Below, one piece after another: positions 16,752 to 26,391 of a stretch of 64,000 bases of DNA. Position 1 is the stretch's first letter. The number at the start of each line of letters is the position of its first letter. The stretch spans positions 124,001-188,000 of the forward strand of contig NZ_JBBMEJ010000001.1 in the NCBI RefSeq assembly GCF_040096615.1, given 5' to 3'. This DNA is from Blautia_A aquisgranensis (GTDB lineage: Bacteria > Bacillota > Clostridia > Lachnospirales > Lachnospiraceae). Under the pieces are notes generated by a model, which had not been told where the DNA came from, did not search any database, and saw only the letters and a program-made list of their open reading frames with translations. Both the position numbers and the translations under genes were made by a program.

Positions 16752-18014
16752 CTATTCGCTGCGAAGTGCATCGATCGGGTTTAAGTTGGCTGCTTTTACA
16801 GACGGAAGCAGACCGAAAATCAGACCGATCAGCATGGAAAATACCACCGAACCTATGATAGCCGGAACACTGATGGCCGTTGGCGCCCCGGAAACCTGAG
16901 CCACCACCCTGGACAGTATGATTCCCAGTATGACACCTATGATTCCTCCAATACTGGTCAGCACCGAAGCCTCTGTGAGAAACTGACCAAGAATGATATT
17001 TTTTCTCGCCCCAATGGCTTTTTTAAGGCCAATCTCGCTGGTACGCTCTGTAACAGATACCAGCATAATATTCATAACACCGATGCCACCTACAAGAAGA
17101 GAAATACTTGCGATCCAGATCAGCTGCTGATTGGTGCTCTCGCTGAGCTTCTGCAGGTTCTTGACCTTTTCCATGATATCCTCTGCCTTGTATTTAAAAT
17201 TTGTCTTGTTTTTCTCATTCTGAATTCCGTTGTTCAGCACATCCTCTGCTGCCTTACCTACGGCACTCATGGTATCTGTGCTGTCCGCACGAACGATCAC
17301 GTTCTGCGGCTGATCGAATTTAAATGCGATCGGCCAGGTAGCATCCGGGATCATCACACTTCCCATGATCGTCTGGGAATACTCCTCATACTCGGAAAGC
17401 GTGTTGATCTTCGGCATGTTATCTTCACTCTGCGTGATCACACCTACGATCGTATATGGCTCTGAACCGATCTCGATCGTTTTCCCCACCGGATTCTCAC
17501 TTCCGAAAATATTCTGTGCAGCATTGGAATCTACAAGCGCAACCTTGCGATAGCTGTCATAATCCTTCTGCACAAAACCTCTTCCTGACTGAACCAGATA
17601 TCCCATGGTTTTCAGATAATTCGCATCGATTCCATATACGGTTCCTCCCTGAAAGCTTGTGTTCTTATAATAAACACTGGCAGACTGGCTGCTGTAATAA
17701 AATGTAGAGCTGATTACATGATCCAGGTCAGCAAGTGCAGCCTTCTGCGAATCAGAAACAACCGGAGGCGTTGCCGTACTTCCATAGGAACCATAGTCCA
17801 TGTCATAAGCACTGTCTCCATCATAAAGCAGAACCTGAACCGTGTTATTTCCGGAACCGATGAGATCCTCCTTGATCTGTTCACTGGTTCCCTTGATCGT
17901 AGATACAATTGCAATAATTGATGCAATACCAATAATAATACCCAGCATGGTCAGAAAGGATCTCATCTTATGTGACCATATTCCCTGAAAAGCCAGGCGT
18001 ATATTTTCAAGCAT
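16752..18014 (-). CDS. MacB-like ABC transporter permease
   Basis: A 420-residue FtsX/MacB permease. The start is the typical MLENIRLAFQGIWSHKMRSFLTMLGIIIG, one helix followed by a large periplasm-side MacB_PCD domain (about residues 45-280). Three C-terminal helices carry the motifs GGIGVMNIMLVSVTERTSEIG and IGARKN. With the ATPase at 20154 it forms a mechanotransmission exporter, which uses ATP to push substrate outside the membrane. It is the last gene of the operon, 17 bases after the second adaptor. Confidence 0.94.
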   Translation of the reverse strand: MLENIRLAFQGIWSHKMRSFLTMLGIIIGIASIIAIVSTIKGTSEQIKEDLIGSGNNTVQVLLYDGDSAYDMDYGSYGSTATPPVVSDSQKAALADLDHVISSTFYYSSQSASVYYKNTSFQGGTVYGIDANYLKTMGYLVQSGRGFVQKDYDSYRKVALVDSNAAQNIFGSENPVGKTIEIGSEPYTIVGVITQSEDNMPKINTLSEYEEYSQTIMGSVMIPDATWPIAFKFDQPQNVIVRADSTDTMSAVGKAAEDVLNNGIQNEKNKTNFKYKAEDIMEKVKNLQKLSESTNQQLIWIASISLLVGGIGVMNIMLVSVTERTSEIGLKKAIGARKNIILGQFLTEASVLTSIGGIIGVILGIILSRVVAQVSGAPTAISVPAIIGSVVFSMLIGLIFGLLPSVKAANLNPIDALRSE

Positions 18015-18031
18015 GAAATTTCTCCTTCCTG

Positions 18032-20149
18032 TTATTGATTATACATGTCATCCAATGTAACTTCTTTTGTTTTGGCACCTTCCTGTACGGTATCCCCATA
18101 AGGGAATGCCAGAAGATCATCCGATTTCAGACCAGATGTTACGACTGCATAGTAGCCACTGTTTACAATACTTCCAACTGTAACCTGCTGTTTCTTTAAA
18201 GTTCCGTTATTGTCTTTATAAACATAGCTGTTTCCATGTTCTGTCCGGATAAAAGCTTTCATCACAACGAGACTTCCTTTTGCAAGTTTATTAGACTGCA
18301 GAGTTATGGTCACATAATCCTGATCTGTGAACTGCAGGGACTGATCTGTGATCTCCGCATTAAATGTATAGTAAGATACATTAGGATTGGAATCTCCTCC
18401 ATAAGAAAAATTGTTGGAGGAATCCACCGGATAGTCCGATACATTCAAAACTCTGGCCTCGAAGCTTCCGGAATCATAACTGGTGCACTGAAGAAGCGCG
18501 CCCTCCTGCATCTGATCCCTCATCAGCTCACTGACTGTACCGGTTACATAGAATCCATCCTTACTCTTTACTTTAAGAAAAGCATCTCCATTGTAAGAAC
18601 CGGTTGCCTCATCGCCAATATATGCAACTGTTCCATCCAGCTTACTTGTCACAAGTTTGTTCTTTACCTTATTTTCAAGTTTGGTGATATTCAGATTATT
18701 TTCTTCAATATCAAGCTTCAGACTTGATATCTTATTCTTCTGGATCTTGATGGCATCCTCTCTTGACATGGCACTACCATCTGTACTGTCATCTCCGTCT
18801 CCTCCATCACCCGGAATATCATCATCACCGGAATTGTTATCATACTTTGATGCTCCATCCAATGTAAATTCTGTCTCTGCATACATATAAACAGGTTTTT
18901 CCAGAAGGCTTCCATCAATAAGATAATATCCTGTACAGGATAATTTCCTGTCATTGAAATCTGCAATGGTGTCATTCTCATGGAATTCCAGCTGGAACCA
19001 GCTTCCGCCTTCCTGTACTACCTTTGTTCCATCGTCACTGTAGCCGGCCATACGGTTAAAGAAAGATCCCATAACTGTAACTTTGCCTTTGGCACTGCTT
19101 ACCAGAAAAACATATGGATCTTCCTCTGTACCAGTACCTGTAAAAGGCTCAGATTTATAATCCAGTTTCTGATAAAATTGTGGCTCACCGTCTGTAATTC
19201 CCGGAATTCCCGGTTCTGTATAATCCGGATTTTGAAGTTCATCAGGTCCTAACGTTGGCGTTGGAGTCGGAGATACTGTCGGTGCATCATCTGTTCCTGA
19301 ATTCCAGTCTGCTCCTCCATCTGTAAAATCACTGGCTGAAGGATCCTGAAAAGATGGTCCGGCAGTGGCATCATCGGAATCATCTGTAACATTATCGGAT
19401 GACTGATTACTGTCGCTACTAAAATCTCCGGAAGATGTATCCTGTGAAAGATCCTCCGCACCCTGGGAAGCATTATCTGTAGTTTCTGTTTCGTCTGACT
19501 GCACAGTTTCCGCTGCCTGTACAGCTGTGTCGGATGACGCTTCCGTAAAAGCACTGAGAAGCAGCGGATGAGATGCAGATGCCAGATAATTTCCATCTGC
19601 CACAGATGCAGCTGATCCGGTTATTGACTGCATGGAATCATCTCCGTTTCCATCAGATCCTGCATCAGATGAACTCATTTCATCATCACTTCCTGTTTCA
19701 TTGCCTACTGAATCCAGCCCTGTATCATCTGTACCGTCTGTATCATCCTCAACAGGGCCTCCGTTCTGAAGACTTACAAGACGTTTCTGTGCCTTGGCAA
19801 GATCCTGTTCCTGTTTCTGCAGTTTCAGTTTTGCAATATTCAGTTCCATCTCTACAAGAGTCATGTCAAAAGAGATCAGATTGTCTCCTTTTTTTACATC
19901 GTCACCCTGTGAAACATATATCTTATCAATGATCATATCCTTATCCATGTTTACATTCTGGGTAACATTGGTAGTAATGGTTCCGTCCAAAGTTGTTTCA
20001 GAATACCAGTCCGTCTGCAGATTGCTGACACTTGTTACCGGTACTTCTGTTACCTTGGATTCTTTTACATGTCGCAGGCCTGTGTAGATTCCTCCCACAG
20101 CAAGTACCACGATCAGCACACCTGCAATGACTCTCTTCACAATTTTCAT
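18032..20149 (-). CDS. Large efflux adaptor (HlyD/MFP family) with inserted domains
   Basis: A 705-residue adaptor, far longer than the usual 350-450. An N-terminal anchor (VIAGVLIVVLAVGGIYTGL) leads to a lipoyl-like half with VSQGDDVKKGDNLISFD and the first coiled-coil arm (MELNIAKLKLQKQEQDLAKAQKRL). Instead of a hairpin turn there is a D/S/T-rich low-complexity stretch (about 130-320), then a beta-rich segment (about 325-445, GTGTEEDPYVFLVSSAKGK). The second arm (KISSLKLDIEENNLNITKLENKVKN) and the barrel domains follow. The start is set by AAGAGGTG 5 bases before ATG 20149. It lies between the ATPase and permease genes. Confidence 0.88.
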   Translation of the reverse strand: MKIVKRVIAGVLIVVLAVGGIYTGLRHVKESKVTEVPVTSVSNLQTDWYSETTLDGTITTNVTQNVNMDKDMIIDKIYVSQGDDVKKGDNLISFDMTLVEMELNIAKLKLQKQEQDLAKAQKRLVSLQNGGPVEDDTDGTDDTGLDSVGNETGSDDEMSSSDAGSDGNGDDSMQSITGSAASVADGNYLASASHPLLLSAFTEASSDTAVQAAETVQSDETETTDNASQGAEDLSQDTSSGDFSSDSNQSSDNVTDDSDDATAGPSFQDPSASDFTDGGADWNSGTDDAPTVSPTPTPTLGPDELQNPDYTEPGIPGITDGEPQFYQKLDYKSEPFTGTGTEEDPYVFLVSSAKGKVTVMGSFFNRMAGYSDDGTKVVQEGGSWFQLEFHENDTIADFNDRKLSCTGYYLIDGSLLEKPVYMYAETEFTLDGASKYDNNSGDDDIPGDGGDGDDSTDGSAMSREDAIKIQKNKISSLKLDIEENNLNITKLENKVKNKLVTSKLDGTVAYIGDEATGSYNGDAFLKVKSKDGFYVTGTVSELMRDQMQEGALLQCTSYDSGSFEARVLNVSDYPVDSSNNFSYGGDSNPNVSYYTFNAEITDQSLQFTDQDYVTITLQSNKLAKGSLVVMKAFIRTEHGNSYVYKDNNGTLKKQQVTVGSIVNSGYYAVVTSGLKSDDLLAFPYGDTVQEGAKTKEVTLDDMYNQ

Positions 20150-20153
20150 GTTA

Positions 20154-20825
20154 TCACCTCTTTTCCTGCAGCTCACCATCACGGATGGTAACAACTCTCT
20201 TGGCATGTGCTGCAATCTCAGGGTCATGGGTGATCATCAGTACAGAAACTCCTTCATCATTCAGTTTTTGAAAAAGTTCCATAACCTGTGCTCCGGACTT
20301 CGTATCCAGCGCACCGGTAGGCTCGTCGGCCAGCAGGAGTTTCGGATTGTTCACAATAGCTCTTGCAATGGCAACCCTCTGCATCTGTCCTCCTGATAAC
20401 TGGTTCGGCTTGAAATTCACTCGTTCTGCAAGTCCAACTCGTTCCAGTGCCTTCAATGCTCGTTCCCTGCGTTCTTTTTTGGGAACTTTCGCGTAATTCA
20501 GAGGCAATTCCACATTGGTAAGTGCACTCTGCCTTGGAAGAAGATGAAAACTCTGAAATACAAAACCGATCGTCTTAAGGCGGAGATCTGACATCTCATT
20601 CTCAGAGCATTTGGCGATATCTTCCCCATTCAGGAGGAATGTACCTTTGGTCGGCTTATCCAGACATCCGATAATATTCATCAGTGTGGTCTTTCCGGAA
20701 CCGGACGGCCCCATGATTGCAACATATTCTCCCTCCTCCATAGAAAAATTCACGTCCTTCAGTACAGGAACTGTCATTTTACCCTGCTGGTAATCCTTAT
20801 ATATTCCTTTTAAATCCAAAATCAT
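20154..20825 (-). CDS. MacB/LolD-like ABC ATP-binding protein
   Basis: A 223-residue ATPase. Walker A is GPSGSGKTT near residue 39, the signature is LSGGQMQRVAIARA near 144 and Walker B is LLLADEPTGALD, all in the form typical of MacB/LolD/YknY. It powers the FtsX-type permease at 16752. Its start overlaps the end of the first adaptor by 4 bases (ATGA), and its stop is 4 bases before the second adaptor, so the operon is tightly coupled. Confidence 0.96.
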   Translation of the reverse strand: MILDLKGIYKDYQQGKMTVPVLKDVNFSMEEGEYVAIMGPSGSGKTTLMNIIGCLDKPTKGTFLLNGEDIAKCSENEMSDLRLKTIGFVFQSFHLLPRQSALTNVELPLNYAKVPKKERRERALKALERVGLAERVNFKPNQLSGGQMQRVAIARAIVNNPKLLLADEPTGALDTKSGAQVMELFQKLNDEGVSVLMITHDPEIAAHAKRVVTIRDGELQEKR

Positions 20826-22273
20826 TCTGTCGGTGCTCCTTCCATCGGAACAAGATCATCTCCAGAAGAAATATCATCGGTAACATCCGTCATATCACTG
20901 TCTGATGTTCCATCTTCGATCATCTCCGGTTCTTCTCCATCACTTTCCAGATCTCCATAATCTGCATCAGAACTATCTCCATAATCCTCTTCGCTGTCCC
21001 CGGTATCGTACATAGCCGCAGTAGTCTGGCTGGTAGTTCCTTCTACCACAGAAATTCCTTCTTTCAACTCATCTGTCGGAAATGCGATCTTATCTTTCTC
21101 AGTAAGGCCATCTGCAATCTCATATTCTGCAAGATTCTCATCATACTGCCCCAGTACAACGCTTCTCTTCTCCAGTTTATTATTGTCTCCTGAAACCCAT
21201 ACATAAGGGTTATCTGTATCTGCATCAACAATAAAATAGTCATTCAGCCAGATACCGATCTTTTCTTCATCCTGACCTTCATCTGCTTCAATATAAACAT
21301 GCTGTCCAAGCATCAGGCCGTCAGAAGAATCCAGATTCACATAAAAAGGATATGTACTGGAGGATGTCTGATCATCGCTTGAACCGGACATTCCATACAT
21401 AGCCATGTCTGAGCTCTTATTCTCAGTAGAATTATCCATGTCCACAGCCCCCATGGTTCCTTTCCATGTCTTTGATGAATCTACTCTGGACCGGATGATC
21501 ACAGGTGTTCCCTCAATAATGGAATCTCTGTTTATCTCATTTACTGTTCCCTTTACACGATAAGCACCTGTACTCAGGATCGTGATAAAAGCATTGCTGG
21601 AACTGTCCCCGGAACCGGAATCTGAAGAATCTCCCTCTGTAAGTGTATCATTCACTCCCTCAGATTCATCTCCGCCCATCTTGGAAGTATCGATCTTCTG
21701 GATCACTCCATCAATCTCGCTGCGGACCTCCGTGTTCTGAGTTGCCTGAGAAAGTTTCTCAATCTCTGCCTGTTTGCTCTTCTGATCGTACTCGTTCTTC
21801 TTGAGATTCATTTTCTGTGTTTCGATTTCTATTGTATAGGAAAGCTGATTGTCTGCTGTAGCCTTCTTTTTCTCAGTTTCCAGTGTAGTGATCTGATCAG
21901 AGATACTTAATGCCTCATTCTTCAGACGATCCAGTGCCAGCTGTGCTTCCTGGAGACTCTGTTGAATGCTTCCAAGATCATACTGGAAAAGAAGCTGTCC
22001 CTTCTTCACTTCCTCACCTGTTTTTACCTGCACTTCTTTTACCTTCCGTCCACTCTCAATCTTTACCTGTACAGTCTCCTGCGGTTCCACCACACCGGCA
22101 TACCGGTTTTCCACACCCGAGTCTGTCTCTGAAAGCTTACTGATTTTTGTTACGTATACAGTATTATCACTGCTTCCGGATTCTGTACGATGTGTATAAT
22201 AATACCAGCCACCAGCTCCAATGCCCGCTGCCAGTATAAGAATTCCGAGAGCAATTAAAATGCGTTTTTTCAT
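20822..22273 (-). CDS. Efflux adaptor (HlyD/MFP family)
   Basis: A 483-residue adaptor with an N-terminal anchor (ILIALGILILAAGIGAGGWYYY), a lipoyl-like half (VQVKTGEEVKKGQLLFQYD), a coiled-coil hairpin (about 105-185) and a second half with a short D/S-rich insertion (GDSSDSGSGDSSS). The C-terminal 70 residues are strongly acidic and disordered. It would link the permease to the cell surface and guide the substrate. It is the first gene of the operon adaptor-ATPase-adaptor-permease. A TGCTATGAT extended -10 at 22323-22328 probably drives it. Confidence 0.92.
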   Translation of the reverse strand: MKKRILIALGILILAAGIGAGGWYYYTHRTESGSSDNTVYVTKISKLSETDSGVENRYAGVVEPQETVQVKIESGRKVKEVQVKTGEEVKKGQLLFQYDLGSIQQSLQEAQLALDRLKNEALSISDQITTLETEKKKATADNQLSYTIEIETQKMNLKKNEYDQKSKQAEIEKLSQATQNTEVRSEIDGVIQKIDTSKMGGDESEGVNDTLTEGDSSDSGSGDSSSNAFITILSTGAYRVKGTVNEINRDSIIEGTPVIIRSRVDSSKTWKGTMGAVDMDNSTENKSSDMAMYGMSGSSDDQTSSSTYPFYVNLDSSDGLMLGQHVYIEADEGQDEEKIGIWLNDYFIVDADTDNPYVWVSGDNNKLEKRSVVLGQYDENLAEYEIADGLTEKDKIAFPTDELKEGISVVEGTTSQTTAAMYDTGDSEEDYGDSSDADYGDLESDGEEPEMIEDGTSDSDMTDVTDDISSGDDLVPMEGAPTE

Positions 22274-22428
22274 ATCTGTCCTCTTTTCTCAGCAAAATGA
22301 CAAAATTACCTGCTGCCTAATCATCATAGCAGATAAAGTCCAAAAAGAAAAGTCTTTGCCAAAAACGATGCAGTTTTCACAATTTTTTCACCGTTTTTTC
22401 ATAAAAATCGTATAGTTTTAATACATTT

Positions 22429-22457
22429 TTGACTTTTCAGTCAACATCTGATAAAAT
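22429..22457 (+). promoter_or_regulatory. Promoter of the divergent lipoprotein gene
   Basis: TTGACT (22429-22434) and TAAAAT (22452-22457) are 17 bases apart, about 33 bases before the lipoprotein ATG. The AT-rich stretch back to 22274 also holds the opposing promoter of the exporter operon. Confidence 0.7.
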
Positions 22458-22489
22458 GGATAGTGATTTTTTTGAAAGGAAAGAACGAT

Positions 22490-23668
22490 ATGAAGACAGT
22501 GAAACATCTGCTGGCTTTCTTTTTTGTTTTTCTGGCCGTTTTTGTATGCGGCTGCTCCCACTCAGCAAAAACATCTGCAGAGAAAGCAATCGAAAAAGAT
22601 CTGAATCTTCTGAAAAATCTGGATTCAGAAACAACTATGAAATATATATCGTACCAGGAACTTTTCCCGGATTCCGATGACAGCACCGAACTCTCCGATG
22701 ATATAAAAGAAGTTTTTTCACTTTTTTTCCGAAACTTCGACTATAAGATTAAGGATATCTCTGTTGATCGGAACCAGGAAACTGCTTCTGCCCATGTGCA
22801 GCTTACAACTTTAAATGCAGAAGCTCTTGCTAAAGATTTTATCTCCACGAGCCTCAAAGATGAAATACTGAAGACCGCTTCCGGTGAAGAAGCTTCTGAT
22901 GAAAATATGAGCTCACTGGAACAGCGCTATCTGCTTTTGCACAAACTTCTGAAAGCCAACACCTACAAGACTATTGAGCATACCACTTCCATTCAGCTGA
23001 CCAACCATGGTTCTTCCACTGAGCCTGATTGGGAGATCACACACAGCTCATCACTTGAAAACGACCTGGTCGGCGGTCTTATTACCTATCTGTCCGATCC
23101 CGACCTTGTTCCACCTGATGAAACGCTTACCATCTATCTGAAAACTCTTCAGGAAATGGACGTACAGCAGATGGCGGCTTATCTCGGGCTGGATTCTATC
23201 CTGAACACCTCAGATCCCGCCAAAAACGCTATTGCTTCTGCTCTTATGAAACAATTTCATTCCTGCTTTAATTATAAAGTAACAAAATCTTCTGTTTCCG
23301 GATATCTTGCAGAGGTTGATGCGGAACTGACTACTTTTGACAGCGATTCCATTCTCACACAGTATGAAAATGAGCTGAATACATATCTGGCTTCTGCAGA
23401 CGCAGTGATCGATGGTTCACAGAAACGCTATGATAAATCCCACGAGCTGCTTCTTGACAGCATCGAGAACAATCAGGCAACAGTCACAGCTACTGCTGCT
23501 TTTCATCTGACAAACGATGGAGCTTCCTGGAAGCTGGAGGATGCAGGCACAGAGCTTGGGAATGCGATCTTCGGAACTCTCACTGCTTCGCCGGTTCCGG
23601 AAGCTGCTTCAGAAGCCACTGAGACAGATATCGATGCTTCTGACACTGACAGTGCAGATAACGAATGA
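22490..23668 (+). CDS. Lipoprotein, possibly DUF5105-like
   Basis: A 392-residue lipoprotein. The signal peptide LLAFFFVFLAVFVCGC ends in a lipobox-like VCGC. The mature part has two copies of a similar alpha/beta module of about 170 residues: each begins with KxLxxxDxxxxxxYL and contains an NYKV/DYKI strand followed by a line such as VQLTTLNAE or AELTTFDSD. This resembles DUF5105, a family of unknown function; the name is from memory. GAAAGGA precedes ATG 22490, which is why the longer frame was not used. It is divergent from the exporter and may be a surface partner; that is inference. Confidence 0.8.
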   Translation: MKTVKHLLAFFFVFLAVFVCGCSHSAKTSAEKAIEKDLNLLKNLDSETTMKYISYQELFPDSDDSTELSDDIKEVFSLFFRNFDYKIKDISVDRNQETASAHVQLTTLNAEALAKDFISTSLKDEILKTASGEEASDENMSSLEQRYLLLHKLLKANTYKTIEHTTSIQLTNHGSSTEPDWEITHSSSLENDLVGGLITYLSDPDLVPPDETLTIYLKTLQEMDVQQMAAYLGLDSILNTSDPAKNAIASALMKQFHSCFNYKVTKSSVSGYLAEVDAELTTFDSDSILTQYENELNTYLASADAVIDGSQKRYDKSHELLLDSIENNQATVTATAAFHLTNDGASWKLEDAGTELGNAIFGTLTASPVPEAASEATETDIDASDTDSADNE

Positions 23669-23694
23669 TTTTTTTAATTGAATTATTTCTTTTT

Positions 23695-23770
23695 AAAAAA
23701 ACTCCCGCGGAAATCCTGACTTTTCCGGATCACAACGATCCTGAGGCCAGGTTTCCACGGGAGTTTTTTC
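23695..23770. terminator. Bidirectional terminator between lipoprotein and TSUP genes
   Basis: AAAAAACTCCCG pairs with CGGGAGTTTTTT and the stem continues through GGAAA/TTTCC, with a nested GGATC/GATCC hairpin. The two converging genes end on either side. Confidence 0.9.
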
Positions 23771-23781
23771 GGTATTTTTAA

Positions 23782-24537
23782 TCATACTCCTGATATCAGT
23801 TTTATAAACAAAAGTGCCAGCACTATCAGAATGATCGGACGGATGATCCTGCTTCCGTTCTTCATGACCATTCCGGCTCCTGTATAATGACCGGCAATGG
23901 AAAATACAGATGCTGCAATTCCCAGCGTGATCACGATCTTTCCGCTGAGCAGAAATACCACAAGCGCGGCCACATTTGACGAAAGATTGGTAAGCTTCAT
24001 GGTTCCGGAAGCTTTTGCCACACTCATCTTCGCCGCACCGGTATACAGCAGCAGAAGAAAGGTTCCTGTTCCGGGACCGTAAAATCCGTCATAGCATCCC
24101 ACCACAAGGGAGCAGAGTGCACAGATCAGTATCTGTTTTTTTCTGACAATGTCACCGCCCTGCTCATCCATGTTTTTCTTTCGAAGTACATAGAAAGCAA
24201 CAATGGGAAGTACCGGAATCAGCATGTATCTCAGAAGCTTATCACTGGCAATAAGTGCCAGATGTGCTCCTATTGTTGATCCCAGAAGTGCCATGGGAAT
24301 ACACGGCAGTACAAGGATCCAGTCCACAAAATTGTTTTTGCACAGACGGATGGTTGAGATCAGCGTTCCTGTTGCTGAGGAAAGCTTATTCGTAGCTACC
24401 GCATTATGTACCGGAACTCCGGCTAAAAGATAAGCAGGCAGGGAGATCAATCCTCCGCCGCCTGCTACAGCATCTACAAATCCGGCAAGAAATACAAGTG
24501 GACAAACGATCAGAAATGTATAGATTGTCGGCTGCAT
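23782..24537 (-). CDS. TSUP (TauE/SafE) family membrane transporter
   Basis: A 251-residue protein with about eight hydrophobic helices. The N-terminal motif GFVDAVAGGGGLISLPA and its second-half counterpart GCYDGFYGPGTGTFLLL are the internal repeats of the TSUP family. The family moves sulfite, sulfoacetate or other small anions across the membrane; the substrate here is not readable. It starts 6 bases after aspS on the same strand, so it is probably the last gene of the long housekeeping operon. Confidence 0.92.
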   Translation of the reverse strand: MQPTIYTFLIVCPLVFLAGFVDAVAGGGGLISLPAYLLAGVPVHNAVATNKLSSATGTLISTIRLCKNNFVDWILVLPCIPMALLGSTIGAHLALIASDKLLRYMLIPVLPIVAFYVLRKKNMDEQGGDIVRKKQILICALCSLVVGCYDGFYGPGTGTFLLLLYTGAAKMSVAKASGTMKLTNLSSNVAALVVFLLSGKIVITLGIAASVFSIAGHYTGAGMVMKNGSRIIRPIILIVLALLFIKLISGV

Positions 24538-24543
24538 ATCTAT

Positions 24544-26349
24544 TTACTCTTCCTCTTTTTCCTCCTTCTCCGGCTCAAGGTCAAGTCCCAGCTCATGAAG
24601 CTGTGCCTCGCTTACCTGGCTCGGTGACTGAGTCATCAGGCAGGACGCATCCTTAACCTTCGGGAATGCGATAACATCACGGATGGTATCTGCTTTTGCC
24701 ATGAGCATAACAAGTCTGTCAAGGCCGTATGCCAGTCCTGCGTGAGGCGGAACTCCATATTTGAAAGCATCCAGAAGGAATCCGAACTGCTCATGTGCGG
24801 CTTCTTTTGTGAAGCCAAGTGCCTCAAACATTCTCTCCTGAATATCATCCTGATGGATACGGACACTACCGCCACCAATCTCATTTCCGTTGAGAACGAT
24901 ATCGTATGCTTTTGCACGAACCTTACCCGGATCTGTGTCGAGAAGCGGCAGATCCTCTTCCATAAGCATGGTGAACGGATGATGCATAGCTGTGAAACGG
25001 TTCTCCTCCTCGCTCCATTCAAGAAGCGGGAATTCTGTTACCCATACGAAACGGTATTCGTTCTTGTCAAGAAGGTTCATCTGTTTTGCAAGCTCAAGAC
25101 GAAGTGCTCCAAGTACATCATATACAAGCTTTGTCTTGTCAGCAGCAAAAAGAAGAAGATCTCCCGGCTTACCATCCATTGCTTTTACAAGAGCATCCAT
25201 CTCTTCGTCCTTCATAAATTTGGCAAAAGAAGATTTTCTGGTTCCGTCTTCTGCAATGGCAATGTATGCAAGACCTTTTGCGCCGTAGCCCTTTACGAAC
25301 TCAACAAGCTTGTCGATCTTCTTTCTCGGCATTGCACCCTGGCCTTCTGCGTTGATACCACGAACACTTCCACCATTCTCCAGAGCACCTGTGAACACAC
25401 CGAAACCACAGTCTTTAACAATATCGCTGACATCATGAAGTTCCATACCGAAACGCATGTCCGGCTTATCAGAACCGAAACGGTCCATAGCTTCCTGCCA
25501 TGTGATTCTCTGGATTGGAAGCTTCACATCGATATCAAGAACTTCTTTGAACAGGAATGCAAGATATCTCTCATTTACATCAATAACATCGTCAACATCT
25601 ACAAAAGAAAGCTCCATATCGATCTGTGTGAACTCCGGCTGACGGTCAGCACGAAGATCCTCATCACGGAAACATCTTGCGATCTGGATGTAACGGTCAA
25701 AGCCGGAGCACATCAGAAGCTGTTTATACAGCTGCGGAGACTGCGGAAGTCCGTAGAAGCTTCCCGGATGAACACGGGACGGTACCAGATAGTCTCTGGC
25801 TCCCTCCGGAGTACTCTTTCCAAGCATTGGTGTCTCGATCTCAAGAAATCCCTCTTTTGCGAAGAACTGTCTTGTGAGCATGGCAACCTTGCTCTTCATC
25901 ATGATATTTCTCTGAAGATCCGGTCTTCTTAAATCAAGATAACGGTATTTCAAACGGATCTCATCCTTTGTCTTGCTGTTCTCCTCGATTGGGAACGGCG
26001 GTACATCTGCCTCTGCAAGAACGCGGAGATCTTTTACACGGAGCTCGATCTCACCTGTTGCGAGATTCTCATTTACAGCTCCTCCTCTTTTCTCTACAGT
26101 ACCGGTTACAGCAATTACAAACTCGCTGCGGAGTTTACCTGCTTTTGCAAAGCCTTCCTCATCAATGCTTCCATTCTCAAAAATCAGCTGCATGATTCCG
26201 GAACGGTCACGAAGGTCAACAAATACAAGACCTCCTTTGTTTCTGGCTTTCGCCACCCATCCCATTAATGTTACTTCTTTTCCGACCATCTCTGTGGTCA
26301 CTTCTGCACATCGGCAGGTTCTGTGCAGTCCCTGCATGCTTTCAGCCAT
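24544..26349 (-). CDS. aspS: Aspartyl-tRNA synthetase
   Basis: AspRS of 601 residues, class II. It has an OB-fold anticodon domain (VTLMGWVAKARNKGGLVFVDLRDRSG), motif 2 (FRDEDLRADRQPEFTQID) and motif 3 near the end (GLAYGLDRLVML), plus the bacterial GAD insertion (about 280-420). The C-terminus is a short glutamate- and lysine-rich tail. It charges tRNA-Asp, possibly also tRNA-Asn. It follows hisS by 42 bases, the usual hisS-aspS order of Clostridia. Confidence 0.98.
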   Translation of the reverse strand: MAESMQGLHRTCRCAEVTTEMVGKEVTLMGWVAKARNKGGLVFVDLRDRSGIMQLIFENGSIDEEGFAKAGKLRSEFVIAVTGTVEKRGGAVNENLATGEIELRVKDLRVLAEADVPPFPIEENSKTKDEIRLKYRYLDLRRPDLQRNIMMKSKVAMLTRQFFAKEGFLEIETPMLGKSTPEGARDYLVPSRVHPGSFYGLPQSPQLYKQLLMCSGFDRYIQIARCFRDEDLRADRQPEFTQIDMELSFVDVDDVIDVNERYLAFLFKEVLDIDVKLPIQRITWQEAMDRFGSDKPDMRFGMELHDVSDIVKDCGFGVFTGALENGGSVRGINAEGQGAMPRKKIDKLVEFVKGYGAKGLAYIAIAEDGTRKSSFAKFMKDEEMDALVKAMDGKPGDLLLFAADKTKLVYDVLGALRLELAKQMNLLDKNEYRFVWVTEFPLLEWSEEENRFTAMHHPFTMLMEEDLPLLDTDPGKVRAKAYDIVLNGNEIGGGSVRIHQDDIQERMFEALGFTKEAAHEQFGFLLDAFKYGVPPHAGLAYGLDRLVMLMAKADTIRDVIAFPKVKDASCLMTQSPSQVSEAQLHELGLDLEPEKEEKEEE

Positions 26350-26391
26350 CTCTTTATCCTCCTCAGACTGTGATAGTCTTTTTTATAAAAA

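Noticed and set aside
24742..25932. 396-codon plus-strand frame opposite aspS
   Set aside because: Shadow of aspS caused by its codon pattern; no ribosome site or family resemblance.
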